64,000 nt of DNA from JAOPZW01 sp963803375. GTDB taxonomy: Bacteria; Actinomycetota; Thermoleophilia; Solirubrobacterales; Solirubrobacteraceae. The DNA is taken from assembly GCA_963803375.1 (NCBI GenBank), contig CAWDMB010000005.1, forward strand, positions 1 to 64,000, read 5' to 3'. Position numbers and translations under genes: made by a program. Shown here one piece after another: positions 7,326-16,093 of the stretch. Below the pieces are notes generated by a model. The model saw nothing but the letters and a program-made list of their open reading frames with translations. It had not been told where the DNA came from and did not search any database. Numbering within the stretch: position 1 is the first letter of the stretch; each line of letters starts with the position of its first letter.

Positions 7326-9128
7326 ATGGAGGCCGGCACCGCCGCCAAGCAGTCGACCGGGTCGAAGACGATCGCCGACCTCATCGGCCGGGCGGCCGAG
7401 CAGTTCGGCGACCGCGTTGCCGTCCGCCACAAGCTCGACGGGGTCTGGCGCGACGTCACGTACGCGCACGTCGGCGAGATCGTGCGCGAGATCGGCCTCG
7501 GCCTCGTCGATCTCGGCCTCCAGCCCGGCGAGCGCGTCTGCATCCTCGCCGACACCCGCCCGGAGTGGACGTACGCGGACTTCGCGATCTCCGCCGCCGG
7601 CGGGATCGTCGTCCCGATCTACCCGACGAACTCCCCCGAGGAGTGCGAGTGGGTGGCCGGCAACTCCGAGTCGGTCGGCGTCATCTGCGAGGACGCAACG
7701 CAGCTCGCGAAGCTCGAGGCCGTTCGCGAGCGCCTCCCCGCGCTGCGCTTCGTGGTCGTCGTCGAGCCGGGCGACGCCGGCGGCGACGCCATCGCGCTCG
7801 ACGAGCTCCGGGCCCGCGGTCGCACGCGCGACGCCGGCGAGCTCGAGGCGCGCGCCGCCGCGGTCGCGCCCGAGGACCCGTTTACGTTCATCTATACCTC
7901 CGGCACCACGGGGCCGCCGAAGGGCTGCGTGCTCACCCACGCCAACTACCGGTCGGTGCTCGACATGTGCGAGCAGCTCGACGTCCTCACCGGCGAGGAG
8001 ACGAGCTACCTCTTCCTGCCCCTCGCCCACGCCTTCGCCCTCCTCGTCCAGCTGCTGTCCTGCGACCTCGGCGGGACGATCGCGTACTTCGGCGGCGACG
8101 CGAAGCAGATCGTCATCGAGCTCAACGAGGTCCAGCCGAACTACCTGCCGAGCGTGCCGCGCATCTTCGAGAAGATCTACACGCTCGCGCTCGCCTCGCA
8201 GCCGGCCGAGGTCCAGGAGCGGATGCGCGCCGCGTCGCGCCTCGGCGTGAAGGTGCGCGACATGCAGGCCCGCGGCGAGGAGGTCGCGCCCGAGTTGCTC
8301 GAGCAGTTCGCGCAGGCCGACGGGGAGCTCTTCAAGAACGTCCGCGCGATCTTCGGCGGGCAGCTCAGGGAGGCCGTCTCGGGCGCCGCGCCGATCGCCA
8401 AGGAGATCCTCGAGTTCTTCTACGGCTGCGGCGTGCCCGTGCTCGAGGGCTACGGCCTGACCGAGACGGCGACCGTCGCGACGTACTCGACCATGCGGAA
8501 GCACCGCTTCGGCTCGGTCGGGCGCCTGCTCCCGGGCATGGAGGGCCGGATCGCGCAGGACGGCGAGCTCCTGCTCAAGGGCGCGAACATCTTCGCGGGC
8601 TACTACAAGAACGACGAGGCCTCGTCCGACGCGGTCGTCGACGGCTGGCTGCACACGGGCGACCTCGGCTCGATCGACGAGGACGGCTTCGTCTTCATCA
8701 CCGGGCGCAAGAAGGACATCATCATCACCGCGGGCGGCAAGAACCTCACGCCGGCCAACCTCGAGAACGACCTCAAGCAGACGCGCTGGGTCTCGCAGGC
8801 GGTCATGCACGGCGACCGCCGGCCCTACCCGGTCATGCTCGTGACGCTCGACGAGGAGGAGATCGTCCCCTGGGCCCGTGCCCAGGGGATCGAGGACACG
8901 AGCGTCGCGGCCCTGGCCGCGCACCCCGCCGTGCGCGAGCTCGTCCAGGCCGAGCTGGACCGCGCGAACGCCAGGTACGCGCAGGTCGAGCAGGTCAAGC
9001 GCTTCGTCATCCTCGACCACGACCTCTCGCAGGAGACGGGCGAGCTGACCCCGACGCTCAAGGTCAAGCGCAACGTCGTCGGCGAGAAGTACGGCGCGCT
9101 CTTCGACGAGCTCTACACCGGGGACTAG
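7326..9128 (+). CDS. Long-chain fatty acid--CoA ligase (AMP-dependent synthetase)
   Basis: The 600-residue protein is an ANL-superfamily acyl-CoA synthetase of the FadD15/ACSL type, activating long-chain fatty acids through an acyl-adenylate to acyl-CoA. The AMP-binding loop YTSGTTGPPKGCVLTH (about residues 189-204), the motif GYGLTETATV, the hinge region WLHTGDLGSIDEDGFVFITG and the catalytic-lysine region near the C-terminus (ELTPTLKVKRNVV) are all present. ATG 7326 follows a GGGAGG site. The two ACSL-type insertions between residues 290 and 340 point to long-chain rather than acetyl substrates. The stop codon lies at the edge of the palindromic element that follows. Confidence 0.93.
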   Translation: MEAGTAAKQSTGSKTIADLIGRAAEQFGDRVAVRHKLDGVWRDVTYAHVGEIVREIGLGLVDLGLQPGERVCILADTRPEWTYADFAISAAGGIVVPIYPTNSPEECEWVAGNSESVGVICEDATQLAKLEAVRERLPALRFVVVVEPGDAGGDAIALDELRARGRTRDAGELEARAAAVAPEDPFTFIYTSGTTGPPKGCVLTHANYRSVLDMCEQLDVLTGEETSYLFLPLAHAFALLVQLLSCDLGGTIAYFGGDAKQIVIELNEVQPNYLPSVPRIFEKIYTLALASQPAEVQERMRAASRLGVKVRDMQARGEEVAPELLEQFAQADGELFKNVRAIFGGQLREAVSGAAPIAKEILEFFYGCGVPVLEGYGLTETATVATYSTMRKHRFGSVGRLLPGMEGRIAQDGELLLKGANIFAGYYKNDEASSDAVVDGWLHTGDLGSIDEDGFVFITGRKKDIIITAGGKNLTPANLENDLKQTRWVSQAVMHGDRRPYPVMLVTLDEEEIVPWARAQGIEDTSVAALAAHPAVRELVQAELDRANARYAQVEQVKRFVILDHDLSQETGELTPTLKVKRNVVGEKYGALFDELYTGD

Positions 9129-9300
9129 TGGGTCGTCTCGTAACGTTGGGCCGGAAACGGCGAGGCGCCGGCACCGGCTGGCAAGAGACGAACCCACCCG
9201 GCCCGCGAGCAATGGTGGAGCCATTGCCGCGACCGAGGACGCCGCCAGGCGGTGATCGGCGTCCGCCGTTTCCGGTCAAGCGTTGCGAGACGGCCCACTA
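9126..9300. repeat. 175-bp imperfect palindromic element
   Basis: The terminal 35 bases at 9126-9160 and 9266-9300 are inverted copies (30 of 35 positions match, starting TAGTGGG at both ends). Similarity continues inward for about 25 more bases, and the centre holds a perfect GCAATGG-tggag-CCATTGC hairpin at 9209-9227. The element begins exactly at the fadD stop codon. It could be a MITE/REP-like intergenic element or a large structured 3' UTR. No transposase or clear target duplication is seen. Confidence 0.7.
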
Positions 9301-9321
9301 GATCGTCGCTTGCCGACGATC
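9301..9321. terminator. 8-bp hairpin after the palindrome
   Basis: GATCGTCG-cttgc-CGACGATC forms a perfect 8-bp stem with a 5-nt loop, directly abutting the palindromic element. It may terminate fadD transcription; there is no U-tract. Confidence 0.35.
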
Positions 9322-9340
9322 GTTGCGTCGCGGCCCGCAA

Positions 9341-9346
9341 TATCCT
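9341..9346 (+). promoter_or_regulatory. Leaderless-type -10 box for the membrane protein gene
   Basis: TATCCT is 9 bases upstream of GTG 9356, the spacing expected when transcription begins at or near the start codon. This supports GTG 9356 as the start. Confidence 0.5.
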
Positions 9347-9355
9347 GTCCTCGAC

Positions 9356-9826
9356 GTGCGCACGGATCCCACCGACACCGGCGGCCTGTTCGTCGGTCGG
9401 CGCCCGGGCACCGTCCCGACGCGGTATCGCGCGACCCCGGAGGAGCTCGGCGCCCGCCGCCGGCGCGTGGACGGCCTGCTCGCGCACGCGATGCTCGTCG
9501 CAATGGTCCTCGTGAACCTCCTCTTCTGGGGCCCGTTGCCGGTGCTCGGGCTGTGGGTCGCCTCCCAGGGCCAGTACCGCACCGACAGCGTCAGCGTCGG
9601 GATCCTGCTCGGCTTCGCATTCCTCCTGGCCGCGCTCTTGGGCGGTCTGGCGGTGCTCGAGCGGACGGATCGCGTCTGGATCCTGGCGCGCCGGGCCGCC
9701 GGCCACGACCAGCGCGACGGCGTGATCGGGCGCGTCTTCGCGACGACGGCGGCCGTCGGCGCCATCGGCTTCACGGTCTGGCTGGTGTTCATCGGCGGCC
9801 TCGGGTCGTCGGTCCTGCCGCGCTGA
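9356..9826 (+). CDS. Membrane protein of unknown function
   Basis: From GTG 9356 the protein has 156 residues. After a polar N-terminus (GGLFVGRRPGTVPTRYR) it has about three membrane helices: around residues 44-66 (MLVAMVLVNLLFWGPLPVLG), 80-100 (VGILLGFAFLLAALLGGLAV) and 130-150 (AAVGAIGFTVWLVFIGGL). No family is recognised. The chosen start is supported by the TATCCT box 9 bases upstream; an in-frame TTG at 9323 would place the start inside the upstream hairpin region. The stop overlaps the start of the aminotransferase gene (TGATG), so the two are probably co-translated. Confidence 0.7.
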   Translation: MRTDPTDTGGLFVGRRPGTVPTRYRATPEELGARRRRVDGLLAHAMLVAMVLVNLLFWGPLPVLGLWVASQGQYRTDSVSVGILLGFAFLLAALLGGLAVLERTDRVWILARRAAGHDQRDGVIGRVFATTAAVGAIGFTVWLVFIGGLGSSVLPR

Positions 9827-10929
9827 TGTTCCGTCACCTGCGGCAGTTCGAGGGCATGACGCCGCTCGAGGTCTCCGCGCAGCTGCGCGCGCAGGCCGCC
9901 GAGCGCCGGCGCCGGGCGCTCGCGCGCGTCGAGCCGCTGGATCTCAGCCGCACGACGTGGCCCGAGCTGCCGCCGCCGTCGGTCGTGAACGCGATCACGT
10001 TCGCGGCTCGCGTCGGCCTGCACCGCTACGCCGATCACCACGCGGTCGCCCTGCGCTCGGAGCTCGCGCATCGTCACGCTGTCCCCGAGGGCCGCCTCGT
10101 CGTCGGCGACGGGGCGGCCCAACTGCTCGCGGCGGCAGCGCACGCGCTGCTCGAGCCCGGCGACGAGCTCGTTACCCCGTGGCCGTCGTACGGCCTCTAC
10201 CCGGTCATGGCGCGCCGCGCCCGCGGGCGGGCGGTCCCGGTGGCCGGCTTCGACGTCGACGCGGTGCTGCGAGCCGTGAACGCGCGGACGCGGCTGATCG
10301 CGCTGTGCAACCCCAACGACCCGACGGGCGAGCTCGTCGGCGCCGGCGCGCTCCGCGCCCTGCTCGAGCCGCTGCCCGAGCGCGTCGTCGTCCTCCTCGA
10401 CGAGGCGCTGCGCGACTTCGTCGACGCCGAGGCCCGCGACGCGACCCTCGCACTGCTCGACGACCACCCGCGGCTGCTCGTCTTCCGGACGTTCTCGAAG
10501 GCGTGGGGCCTGGCGGGGCTGCGCACGGGCTACGCGCTCGGGGGTCCGGGCGCCGGGCCGCTGCTCGAGCGCCTCGAGCCCGTGCTCGGGCTCGACGAGC
10601 TCGCGCAGGCCGGCGCGCTCGAGGCGCTGCGGACCGCGGCCCCCGTCGTCGCCCGCCGCGTCGGCGCCGTGGGCGCCGAGCGCGTGCGCCTCACCGGCGC
10701 GCTGCGCGCCCTCGGCCTCGACGTCGCGCCCAGCCAGGCCAACGTCCTCTGGCTCGCCGCGCCGGGGCTCGCGGGCGCCGAGCTCTCGCGCCGGCTCGCG
10801 CAGGCCGGCGTCGTCGTGGCCCCGGGCGGCCCGCTCGGCGACGCCGCCCGCGTGCGCGCCGCCGTCCACGGCCGGCCTGCGGGCGACCGCCTCCTCGGCG
10901 CGCTCGAGCGCGCGCTGGCGGCGTTCTAG
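9826..10929 (+). CDS. HisC-like PLP-dependent aminotransferase (class I/II)
   Basis: The 367-residue protein has the fold-type I aminotransferase signatures: CNPNDPTG (161-168), Asp192 in LLDEALRDF and the PLP-binding Lys225 in FRTFSKAWGLAGLRTGYA. The arrangement is closest to histidinol-phosphate aminotransferase, which makes histidinol phosphate in histidine synthesis, but no other his genes are nearby and related enzymes act on other substrates such as cobalamin precursors. ATG 9826 overlaps the stop of the preceding gene. Its own stop shares a CTAG with the stop of the convergent patatin gene. Confidence 0.85.
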   Translation: MFRHLRQFEGMTPLEVSAQLRAQAAERRRRALARVEPLDLSRTTWPELPPPSVVNAITFAARVGLHRYADHHAVALRSELAHRHAVPEGRLVVGDGAAQLLAAAAHALLEPGDELVTPWPSYGLYPVMARRARGRAVPVAGFDVDAVLRAVNARTRLIALCNPNDPTGELVGAGALRALLEPLPERVVVLLDEALRDFVDAEARDATLALLDDHPRLLVFRTFSKAWGLAGLRTGYALGGPGAGPLLERLEPVLGLDELAQAGALEALRTAAPVVARRVGAVGAERVRLTGALRALGLDVAPSQANVLWLAAPGLAGAELSRRLAQAGVVVAPGGPLGDAARVRAAVHGRPAGDRLLGALERALAAF

Positions 10930-12191
10930 GTCTGCTCGGACGCGCTCTGGCGCAGCAGCGTCCCCGTCGTCTGCTCGAGGATCCTCCGCCAGGCCCGCGT
11001 CTTCTCCTTCTCCTCGGCGGCGGCGAAGTGCTTGACGACCTTGCGCACGCGCGTGGCCGAGATCTCGATCCCGTGGCGCTCGCAGATGCCGCGCAGGTCC
11101 TCGTAGTCCTCGGCGAGCTTGAGGGTGACCGACTCGAACCCGTGGCGGGCGATCTCGACGCGGCTCGCGTAGTTCATGACCGAGGTCTGGAACATGAGCT
11201 CGTCGTCGGGTGCCGGCTCGATCAGCACGATGTTCACGCCGGGGTAGCGCTGCTCCCACTGGCGGGCGATCTCGTGCAGGCGCTGGTAGGCCACCAGCTT
11301 GAAGGCCTGGTAGCCGATCTGCGGGAAGCCCATGTCGCTGATGTGCCGCGCCCGCGCTCCGAAGAGCGTCGTGACCGTCGTCGAGAAGTCGTTGACGTAC
11401 GGCACCAGCGGGTTGACGACGATCACGAACTTCGCGCCCGCCTCCACCGCGATGTCGACGTTCGTCGTCGAGACGATGCCCCCGTCGATGAGCTCGCGGT
11501 CCTTGACCCGCGCGGGCTCGTAGATCATCGGCAGCGCCGTCGAGGCGCGCACGGCGGTCGAGATCGGCACGTCGTCCCAGTCCTCGGCGCCGAAGACGAT
11601 CCGCTCGCACGTGTCGAGGTCGGTGGCCGCCACGTACAGCTCGGCCTCGAGCATGCGGAAGTCGTCGCTGCGGTCGGGATCGTTCAGGACCGCGCGCACG
11701 TAGCGCTCGATCCCGCTTCCCGAGTACAGGCCACTCGGCAGCGCCTCGGCGAGGCCGAGGACGACATCCAGGGCCGAGATCGCGCCGAGGTTGCCAACGA
11801 GCTGGCGCGCGACCTTGACGAGCTGCCACGGCATCCGCGTGCCGGTGCGCGCGAGCGCGACCAGGTTCGGGCGTAGCAGCGTGCTCACGCCGACGTCGCG
11901 ATAGGGGGTCGGCACCTGCTGGTTGACGACCCGCATCATCTCCTCGGGGGTGATGCCGTTGGCCGCCATCGACGCCACGAACGAGCCCGCGCTCGTGCCG
12001 ACGTAGACGTCGAACTCGTTGACCGTGCGATTGACCGAGATCAGGTCGAGCGCCCGCAGGGCGCCGATCTCGTACACGAAGCCGGTGAAGCCGCCGCCGC
12101 CGAGCACGAGCGCCGTCTTCGAGCGCCGGCGACGCCGCCTGGGTGCGGGCCCAGCGCCCCCGGCCGGGTCGAGCTCGACGACGTTTCCCAT
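10926..12191 (-). CDS. Patatin-like phospholipase family protein
   Basis: The 421-residue protein has the patatin catalytic elements: oxyanion-hole loop GGGGFTG (31-37), nucleophile motif GTSAG with Ser67, and the Asp of IDGGIVSTTNVDIA. These proteins hydrolyse acyl esters of phospholipids. The N-terminus (MGNVVELDPAG) is followed by an Arg-rich stretch (18-24). The C-terminal 150 residues are helical and charged. ATG 12191 is supported by a TACACT -10 box 8 bases upstream; earlier in-frame codons run into the divergent dacB gene. The gene converges on the aminotransferase gene with overlapping stops. Confidence 0.9.
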   Translation of the reverse strand: MGNVVELDPAGGAGPAPRRRRRRSKTALVLGGGGFTGFVYEIGALRALDLISVNRTVNEFDVYVGTSAGSFVASMAANGITPEEMMRVVNQQVPTPYRDVGVSTLLRPNLVALARTGTRMPWQLVKVARQLVGNLGAISALDVVLGLAEALPSGLYSGSGIERYVRAVLNDPDRSDDFRMLEAELYVAATDLDTCERIVFGAEDWDDVPISTAVRASTALPMIYEPARVKDRELIDGGIVSTTNVDIAVEAGAKFVIVVNPLVPYVNDFSTTVTTLFGARARHISDMGFPQIGYQAFKLVAYQRLHEIARQWEQRYPGVNIVLIEPAPDDELMFQTSVMNYASRVEIARHGFESVTLKLAEDYEDLRGICERHGIEISATRVRKVVKHFAAAEEKEKTRAWRRILEQTTGTLLRQSASEQT

Positions 12192-12199
12192 CGTCGAGC

Positions 12200-12205
12200 A
12201 GTGTA
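12200..12205 (-). promoter_or_regulatory. Leaderless-type -10 box for the patatin gene
   Basis: On the minus strand TACACT is followed by 8 bases and then the ATG, so the transcript is predicted to begin at or next to the start codon. Confidence 0.5.
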
Positions 12206-12264
12206 AAGGGACGAGCCGTCCGGGCACCGCTCCGAAGTTCAGGCGGTCGTGTTGGCTACCAGAC

Positions 12265-13467
12265 ATGCGTGCCCCTCTGCTCGCCCTCCTCGCCGTCCTG
12301 GCGACGGCGCTCACGGCCGCGCCGTCCGCGGGCGCGATCTCCCCGGAGGCCCTGAGCCGTGCTGCCGCGCGCGAGATCGCGCGGGTCGGGCCGCACGCCG
12401 GCGCGCTGATCCGCGACCTCGACACCGGCCGCGACCTCTACGCTCGCCGCGCAGACGTCGCCCGCCCGCCGGCGTCGGTGCAGAAGCTCTACACGACCTC
12501 CACGACGCTCCTGCGCTTCGGGCCCGACGCGACGTTCACGACCACGGTCCTGGGGACCGGCGGCGTCGACGCGACGGGCGTCTGGCGCGGCGACCTGGTC
12601 CTGCGCGGCGGGGGCGACCCGACGCTCTCCTCCTGGGGCCTCTCGCAGCTCGCCGGTCAGCTCACCGCGACCGCGGGCATCCGCCGCGTGGCGGGACGGC
12701 TCCTGGGCGACGAGTCGCTGTTCGACGCGCTGCGCGGCTCGGCCTCCACGCGCGGGCGATACGACCGCTGGATCGGCGGCGTCCTGGGCGGCCTGACGGT
12801 CTCGCGCGGCTGGGCCCGCGACGGCCGACCGGCCGCGGAGGCCGCACGGCGCCTGGCCAAGGCCCTGAAGGCGCGGGGCGTCAAGGTCACCGGAGGCGCA
12901 GGGGCCGGCCTCACGCCGCCGGGCGCGCGGCCCGTGGCCGCCCTCGCCTCGCCGCCGGTCGGCACGCTCGTCCGCCTGACGAACGTGCCTTCGGACAACT
13001 TCCTGGCCGAGACGCTGCTCAAGGACCTCGGCTCGCGCTTCGGCGGCGCGGGCACGAGCGCCGCCGGCGCCGCCGTCGTGCGCGCCCAGGCCGCGACCTT
13101 CGGCGCGCGCCCGGCCGTCGTCGACGGCTCCGGGCTCTCGCGCGCGGACCGCACGAGCCCGCGCCAGGTCGTCGCGCTGCTGGCCGGGATGCACGCCCAG
13201 CCCGCCGCGCCGGTCTTCGAGGGCTCGCTCGCGCTCGCGGGCCGGACGGGCACGATCGCCGGGCGCATGCGTGGCACGGCCGCGCAGGACCGCTGTCGGG
13301 CGAAGACCGGGACGCTGGCCGGCGTGAGCGCGCTGGCCGGACTCTGCCGGGCCGTCGGCGGCCACGCGATCGCCTTCGCCTTCCTCATGACCGGCACGTC
13401 GACGTGGCGTGCCCGCGTGGCGCAGAACCGCCTCGCGGTGCTCGCCGCCCGCTACGACGGACCGTAG
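12265..13467 (+). CDS. dacB: D-alanyl-D-alanine carboxypeptidase/endopeptidase (PBP4 type)
   Basis: The 400-residue exported enzyme trims or cleaves peptidoglycan peptides. It begins with a signal peptide (MRAPLLALLAVLATALTAA, cleavage near residue 24) and carries all three penicillin-binding motifs of class C PBPs: SVQK (Ser71, Lys74), SDN (244-246) and KTG (348-350). It is shorter than E. coli DacB because the extra domains between the first two motifs are reduced. It is divergent from the patatin gene with 73 bases between the starts and ends 5 bases before the convergent DUF202 gene. Beta-lactams should acylate Ser71. Confidence 0.92.
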   Translation: MRAPLLALLAVLATALTAAPSAGAISPEALSRAAAREIARVGPHAGALIRDLDTGRDLYARRADVARPPASVQKLYTTSTTLLRFGPDATFTTTVLGTGGVDATGVWRGDLVLRGGGDPTLSSWGLSQLAGQLTATAGIRRVAGRLLGDESLFDALRGSASTRGRYDRWIGGVLGGLTVSRGWARDGRPAAEAARRLAKALKARGVKVTGGAGAGLTPPGARPVAALASPPVGTLVRLTNVPSDNFLAETLLKDLGSRFGGAGTSAAGAAVVRAQAATFGARPAVVDGSGLSRADRTSPRQVVALLAGMHAQPAAPVFEGSLALAGRTGTIAGRMRGTAAQDRCRAKTGTLAGVSALAGLCRAVGGHAIAFAFLMTGTSTWRARVAQNRLAVLAARYDGP

Positions 13468-13472
13468 ACCAG

Positions 13473-13730
13473 CTAGCGGGCCAGCACCGCCGCGAGCGCG
13501 ACCAGCGCCGCGATCGCCGTGCAGGCGGCCAGCGCGGCGGGCCGGCGTGGCGACCTCCACACGACGGCGCCCACGCCGAGCAGCGCGACGCTCGCTCCGA
13601 GCGCCCAGCGCAGCTCGCGGTGCGCGGCGATGCCGAGGAAGAGGGCACCGAGGCCGCCGTAGGAGAAGGCCAGGCGCTGGCGCGCGAGGACGGTCCGCGA
13701 CCGGCTGGCGGTGGGGTCAGGAGACGGCAT
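13473..13730 (-). CDS. DUF202-like small membrane protein (second copy)
   Basis: The 85-residue protein has a short polar N-terminus (ASRSRTVLARQRLAFS) and three hydrophobic helices (about residues 25-40, 45-60 and 65-84). The arrangement matches DUF202 (YidG/YidH-type) small membrane proteins, which often occur as adjacent pairs. It starts at ATG 13730, inside the last codons of the other DUF202 gene (14-base overlap). The role of the family is unknown. Confidence 0.75.
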   Translation of the reverse strand: MPSPDPTASRSRTVLARQRLAFSYGGLGALFLGIAAHRELRWALGASVALLGVGAVVWRSPRRPAALAACTAIAALVALAAVLAR

Positions 13731-14079
13731 CGACGAAGGCGACGACGAGGACGACGACGCCCACGAGGGCGATGCCGACCGCGAGGATCCGCGGCGGCCC
13801 GGTCCCCGGCAGCGGCTGGTCGAGGCGCAGGGCGCGCTGGTTGGCCTCCCAGCGGCGGTAGCTCGTGACGGCGAGCAGGAGCCCGAGCACGATCGGCGGG
13901 AGCGCCACGGCCAGGCGCGCGGCGCGTGAGCCGAAGTCCAGCAGCTGGCCGGCGGCCAGGCCGCCGCCGATGAGCGCGAGCGCCGTGCGGTTCCAGGCCA
14001 GGAACGTCCGCTCGTTGGCCAGCGTGAACCGCGGGTCGGGATCGTGGCCGACGTCTTCGAGGTCAGGCTCCGGCGCCAT
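13717..14079 (-). CDS. DUF202 family membrane protein
   Basis: The 120-residue protein carries the DUF202 signature FTLANERTFLAWNRTALALI (about residues 18-37) followed by three membrane helices, the last ending at the C-terminus (VGVVVLVVAFVDAV). Its ATG lies 17 bases inside the ligA 3' end, so it belongs to the truA-surE-ligA transcript. Function is unknown; E. coli YidH is a homologue. The paired downstream DUF202 gene may form a heteromer with it (inference). Confidence 0.85.
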   Translation of the reverse strand: MAPEPDLEDVGHDPDPRFTLANERTFLAWNRTALALIGGGLAAGQLLDFGSRAARLAVALPPIVLGLLLAVTSYRRWEANQRALRLDQPLPGTGPPRILAVGIALVGVVVLVVAFVDAVS

Positions 14080-16093
14080 CGAGCAGCCTCGACAGACCGT
14101 CCTCGTCGAGCACCGCGACGCCGAGCGCCTCGGCCCGCGCCAGCTTCGAGCCGGCGTTCTCGCCGGCCACGACGTAGTCGGTCTTCTTCGAGACGCTCGT
14201 GGTCACCCGGCCGCCCGCGGCGACGATGCGCTCCGTGGCCTCCTCGCGCGTGAGCTCGGGCAGCGTCCCGGTGAGGACGAGCGTGGCTCCCGAGAGCGGT
14301 CCCTTGCCGGGCGGCGGCCCCTCGAGCTCGAAGCGCACGCCCTGCGCGCGCAGGTCGGCGATGAGCGCGCGCATCTGCTCGTCGGCGAGCTGCTCGGCGA
14401 TCCGCTCGGCCATCTTCGAACCGACGCCCGGAGTCTCGAGAATGGCCTCGGGGGCGGCCGCCAGGAGCGCGTCGACCGTGCGGAAGTGCTGCGCCAGGTT
14501 CGTGCCCGTGACCGACCCGACCTCCTCGAGGCCGATCGCGAAGAGCACGCGACCGAACGGGCGCTCCTTGGAGGCCTCGACGTTCGCGACCGTCCGCTCG
14601 GCGCTGATGCGCCCGAAGCCCTCGAGCCCGACGAGCTGCTCGGCGGTCAGGCGGTAGAAGTCGGCGGCCGTGCGCACGAGCCCCGCCTGCTGGAGCTGGG
14701 CGACCTGCTTCTCGCCGAGCCCGTCGACGTCCATGGCCCCGCGCGAGACGAAGTGCTTGAGCAGCTGCCACCCGCGCTCGGGGCAGGCCCGGTTCGGGCA
14801 CTTCGTGAAGACCTCGCCGTCGCGCTTGATCGTCGGCGTGTCGCAGAACGGGCAGCGCTCCGGCGGCGCGGGCACCGGCGGCCGGCGCTTGCCCTCGACC
14901 ACGTGCGGCGCGGGTGAGAGCACCTGCGGGATGACGTCGCCCGCGCGCAGGACGATGACCTCCTCGCCGGCGCGCAGGTCCTTGCGGACGATGTCCTCCT
15001 CGTTGTGGAGCGTCGCCAGCTTGACCGTGACGCCGCCGACGTGGACGGGCTGCAGGACGCCGAACGGGTGCAGGTCGCCGAACTTGCCCACGTTCCACTG
15101 CACCTGCTTCAGCGTCGTCACCGCCGTGGTCGGCGGGAACTTCCACGCGATCGCCCACCGCGGGTCGCGCCCGACCACGCCGAGGCGGCGCTGGAGGTCG
15201 AGCTCGTCGACCTTGACGACGACGCCGTCGATCTCGAAGTCGAGCGCGCCGCGGCGCTCCTGCCACGCCAGGCACTGGCGCACGACCTCGTCCTCGGACT
15301 CGAGGCGCACGATGTCCTGGTTGACGCGGAACCCGTGCTCGCGCAGCCAGTCCAGGCCGTCCTGGTGGCGCTCGAAGCGCAGCCCCTCGACCGCCCCGAC
15401 GCCGTAGGACCACATCGAGAGCGGCCGCTCGGCGGCGAGCTTGGGGTCGAGTTGGCGGATCGTCCCCGCCGCGCTGTTGCGCGGGTTCATGAACGTCGAG
15501 AGCCCCTGCGCGGCGCGGCGCTCGTTCAACGCGGCGAAGTCCGAGAGCGACATGTAGACCTCGCCGCGGACCTCGAGCACCGCCGGCGCGTCGTCGACGT
15601 GCAGCGGGATCGAGGGGATCGTGCGCAGGTTGTGGGTGACGTCCTCGCCGATCTCGCCGTTGCCGCGCGTCGCCCCGCGCTCGAGCACGCCGTCGCGGTA
15701 GACGAGCGAGATCGCCAGCCCGTCGATCTTCGGCTCGCAGACGTAGGCGAAGCCCGGGTTCTCGATGCCCTCGCGCGCCAGGTGGTTGCGCATGCGAGCG
15801 ATCCATGCACGGAGGTCCGCCTCGCTGCGCGCGTTGGCGAGCGAGAGCATCGGCTGCAGGTGCGTCACCTTCTCGAGGCGATCGATCGGCTCGCCGCCGG
15901 TGCGCTGGGTCGGCGAGTCGGGTGTGACGAGCTCGGGGTGGTCGGCCTCGAGCGCGCGCAGCTCGTCGAGGAGCGCGTCGTAGGCGTCGTCGCCGATGAC
16001 CGGGTCGTCGAGGACGTAGTAGCGGTGGCCGTGGAGGCGGAGCTCGTCGCGCAGCTCGGCCGCCCGCCGCCGGACCGCGGCCGGGACGCTCAC
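14063..16093 (-). CDS. ligA: NAD-dependent DNA ligase
   Basis: The 676-residue enzyme seals nicks in DNA during replication and repair using NAD+. The adenylated lysine is Lys122 in EPKIDGLAIS. Following domains are visible in order: adenylation domain with GEVYMSLSDF and NPRNSAAGTIRQLD, OB fold (around residues 315-400), four-cysteine zinc finger (CPFCDTP then CPNRACPERG), helix-hairpin-helix repeats (GLEGFGRIS, LETPGVGSKMAERI) and a C-terminal BRCT domain (LVLTGTLPELTREEA). The start is GTG 16093, overlapping the surE stop as GTGA. The LigIa domain typical of the N-terminus is present. Confidence 0.97.
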   Translation of the reverse strand: MSVPAAVRRRAAELRDELRLHGHRYYVLDDPVIGDDAYDALLDELRALEADHPELVTPDSPTQRTGGEPIDRLEKVTHLQPMLSLANARSEADLRAWIARMRNHLAREGIENPGFAYVCEPKIDGLAISLVYRDGVLERGATRGNGEIGEDVTHNLRTIPSIPLHVDDAPAVLEVRGEVYMSLSDFAALNERRAAQGLSTFMNPRNSAAGTIRQLDPKLAAERPLSMWSYGVGAVEGLRFERHQDGLDWLREHGFRVNQDIVRLESEDEVVRQCLAWQERRGALDFEIDGVVVKVDELDLQRRLGVVGRDPRWAIAWKFPPTTAVTTLKQVQWNVGKFGDLHPFGVLQPVHVGGVTVKLATLHNEEDIVRKDLRAGEEVIVLRAGDVIPQVLSPAPHVVEGKRRPPVPAPPERCPFCDTPTIKRDGEVFTKCPNRACPERGWQLLKHFVSRGAMDVDGLGEKQVAQLQQAGLVRTAADFYRLTAEQLVGLEGFGRISAERTVANVEASKERPFGRVLFAIGLEEVGSVTGTNLAQHFRTVDALLAAAPEAILETPGVGSKMAERIAEQLADEQMRALIADLRAQGVRFELEGPPPGKGPLSGATLVLTGTLPELTREEATERIVAAGGRVTTSVSKKTDYVVAGENAGSKLARAEALGVAVLDEDGLSRLLDGAGA

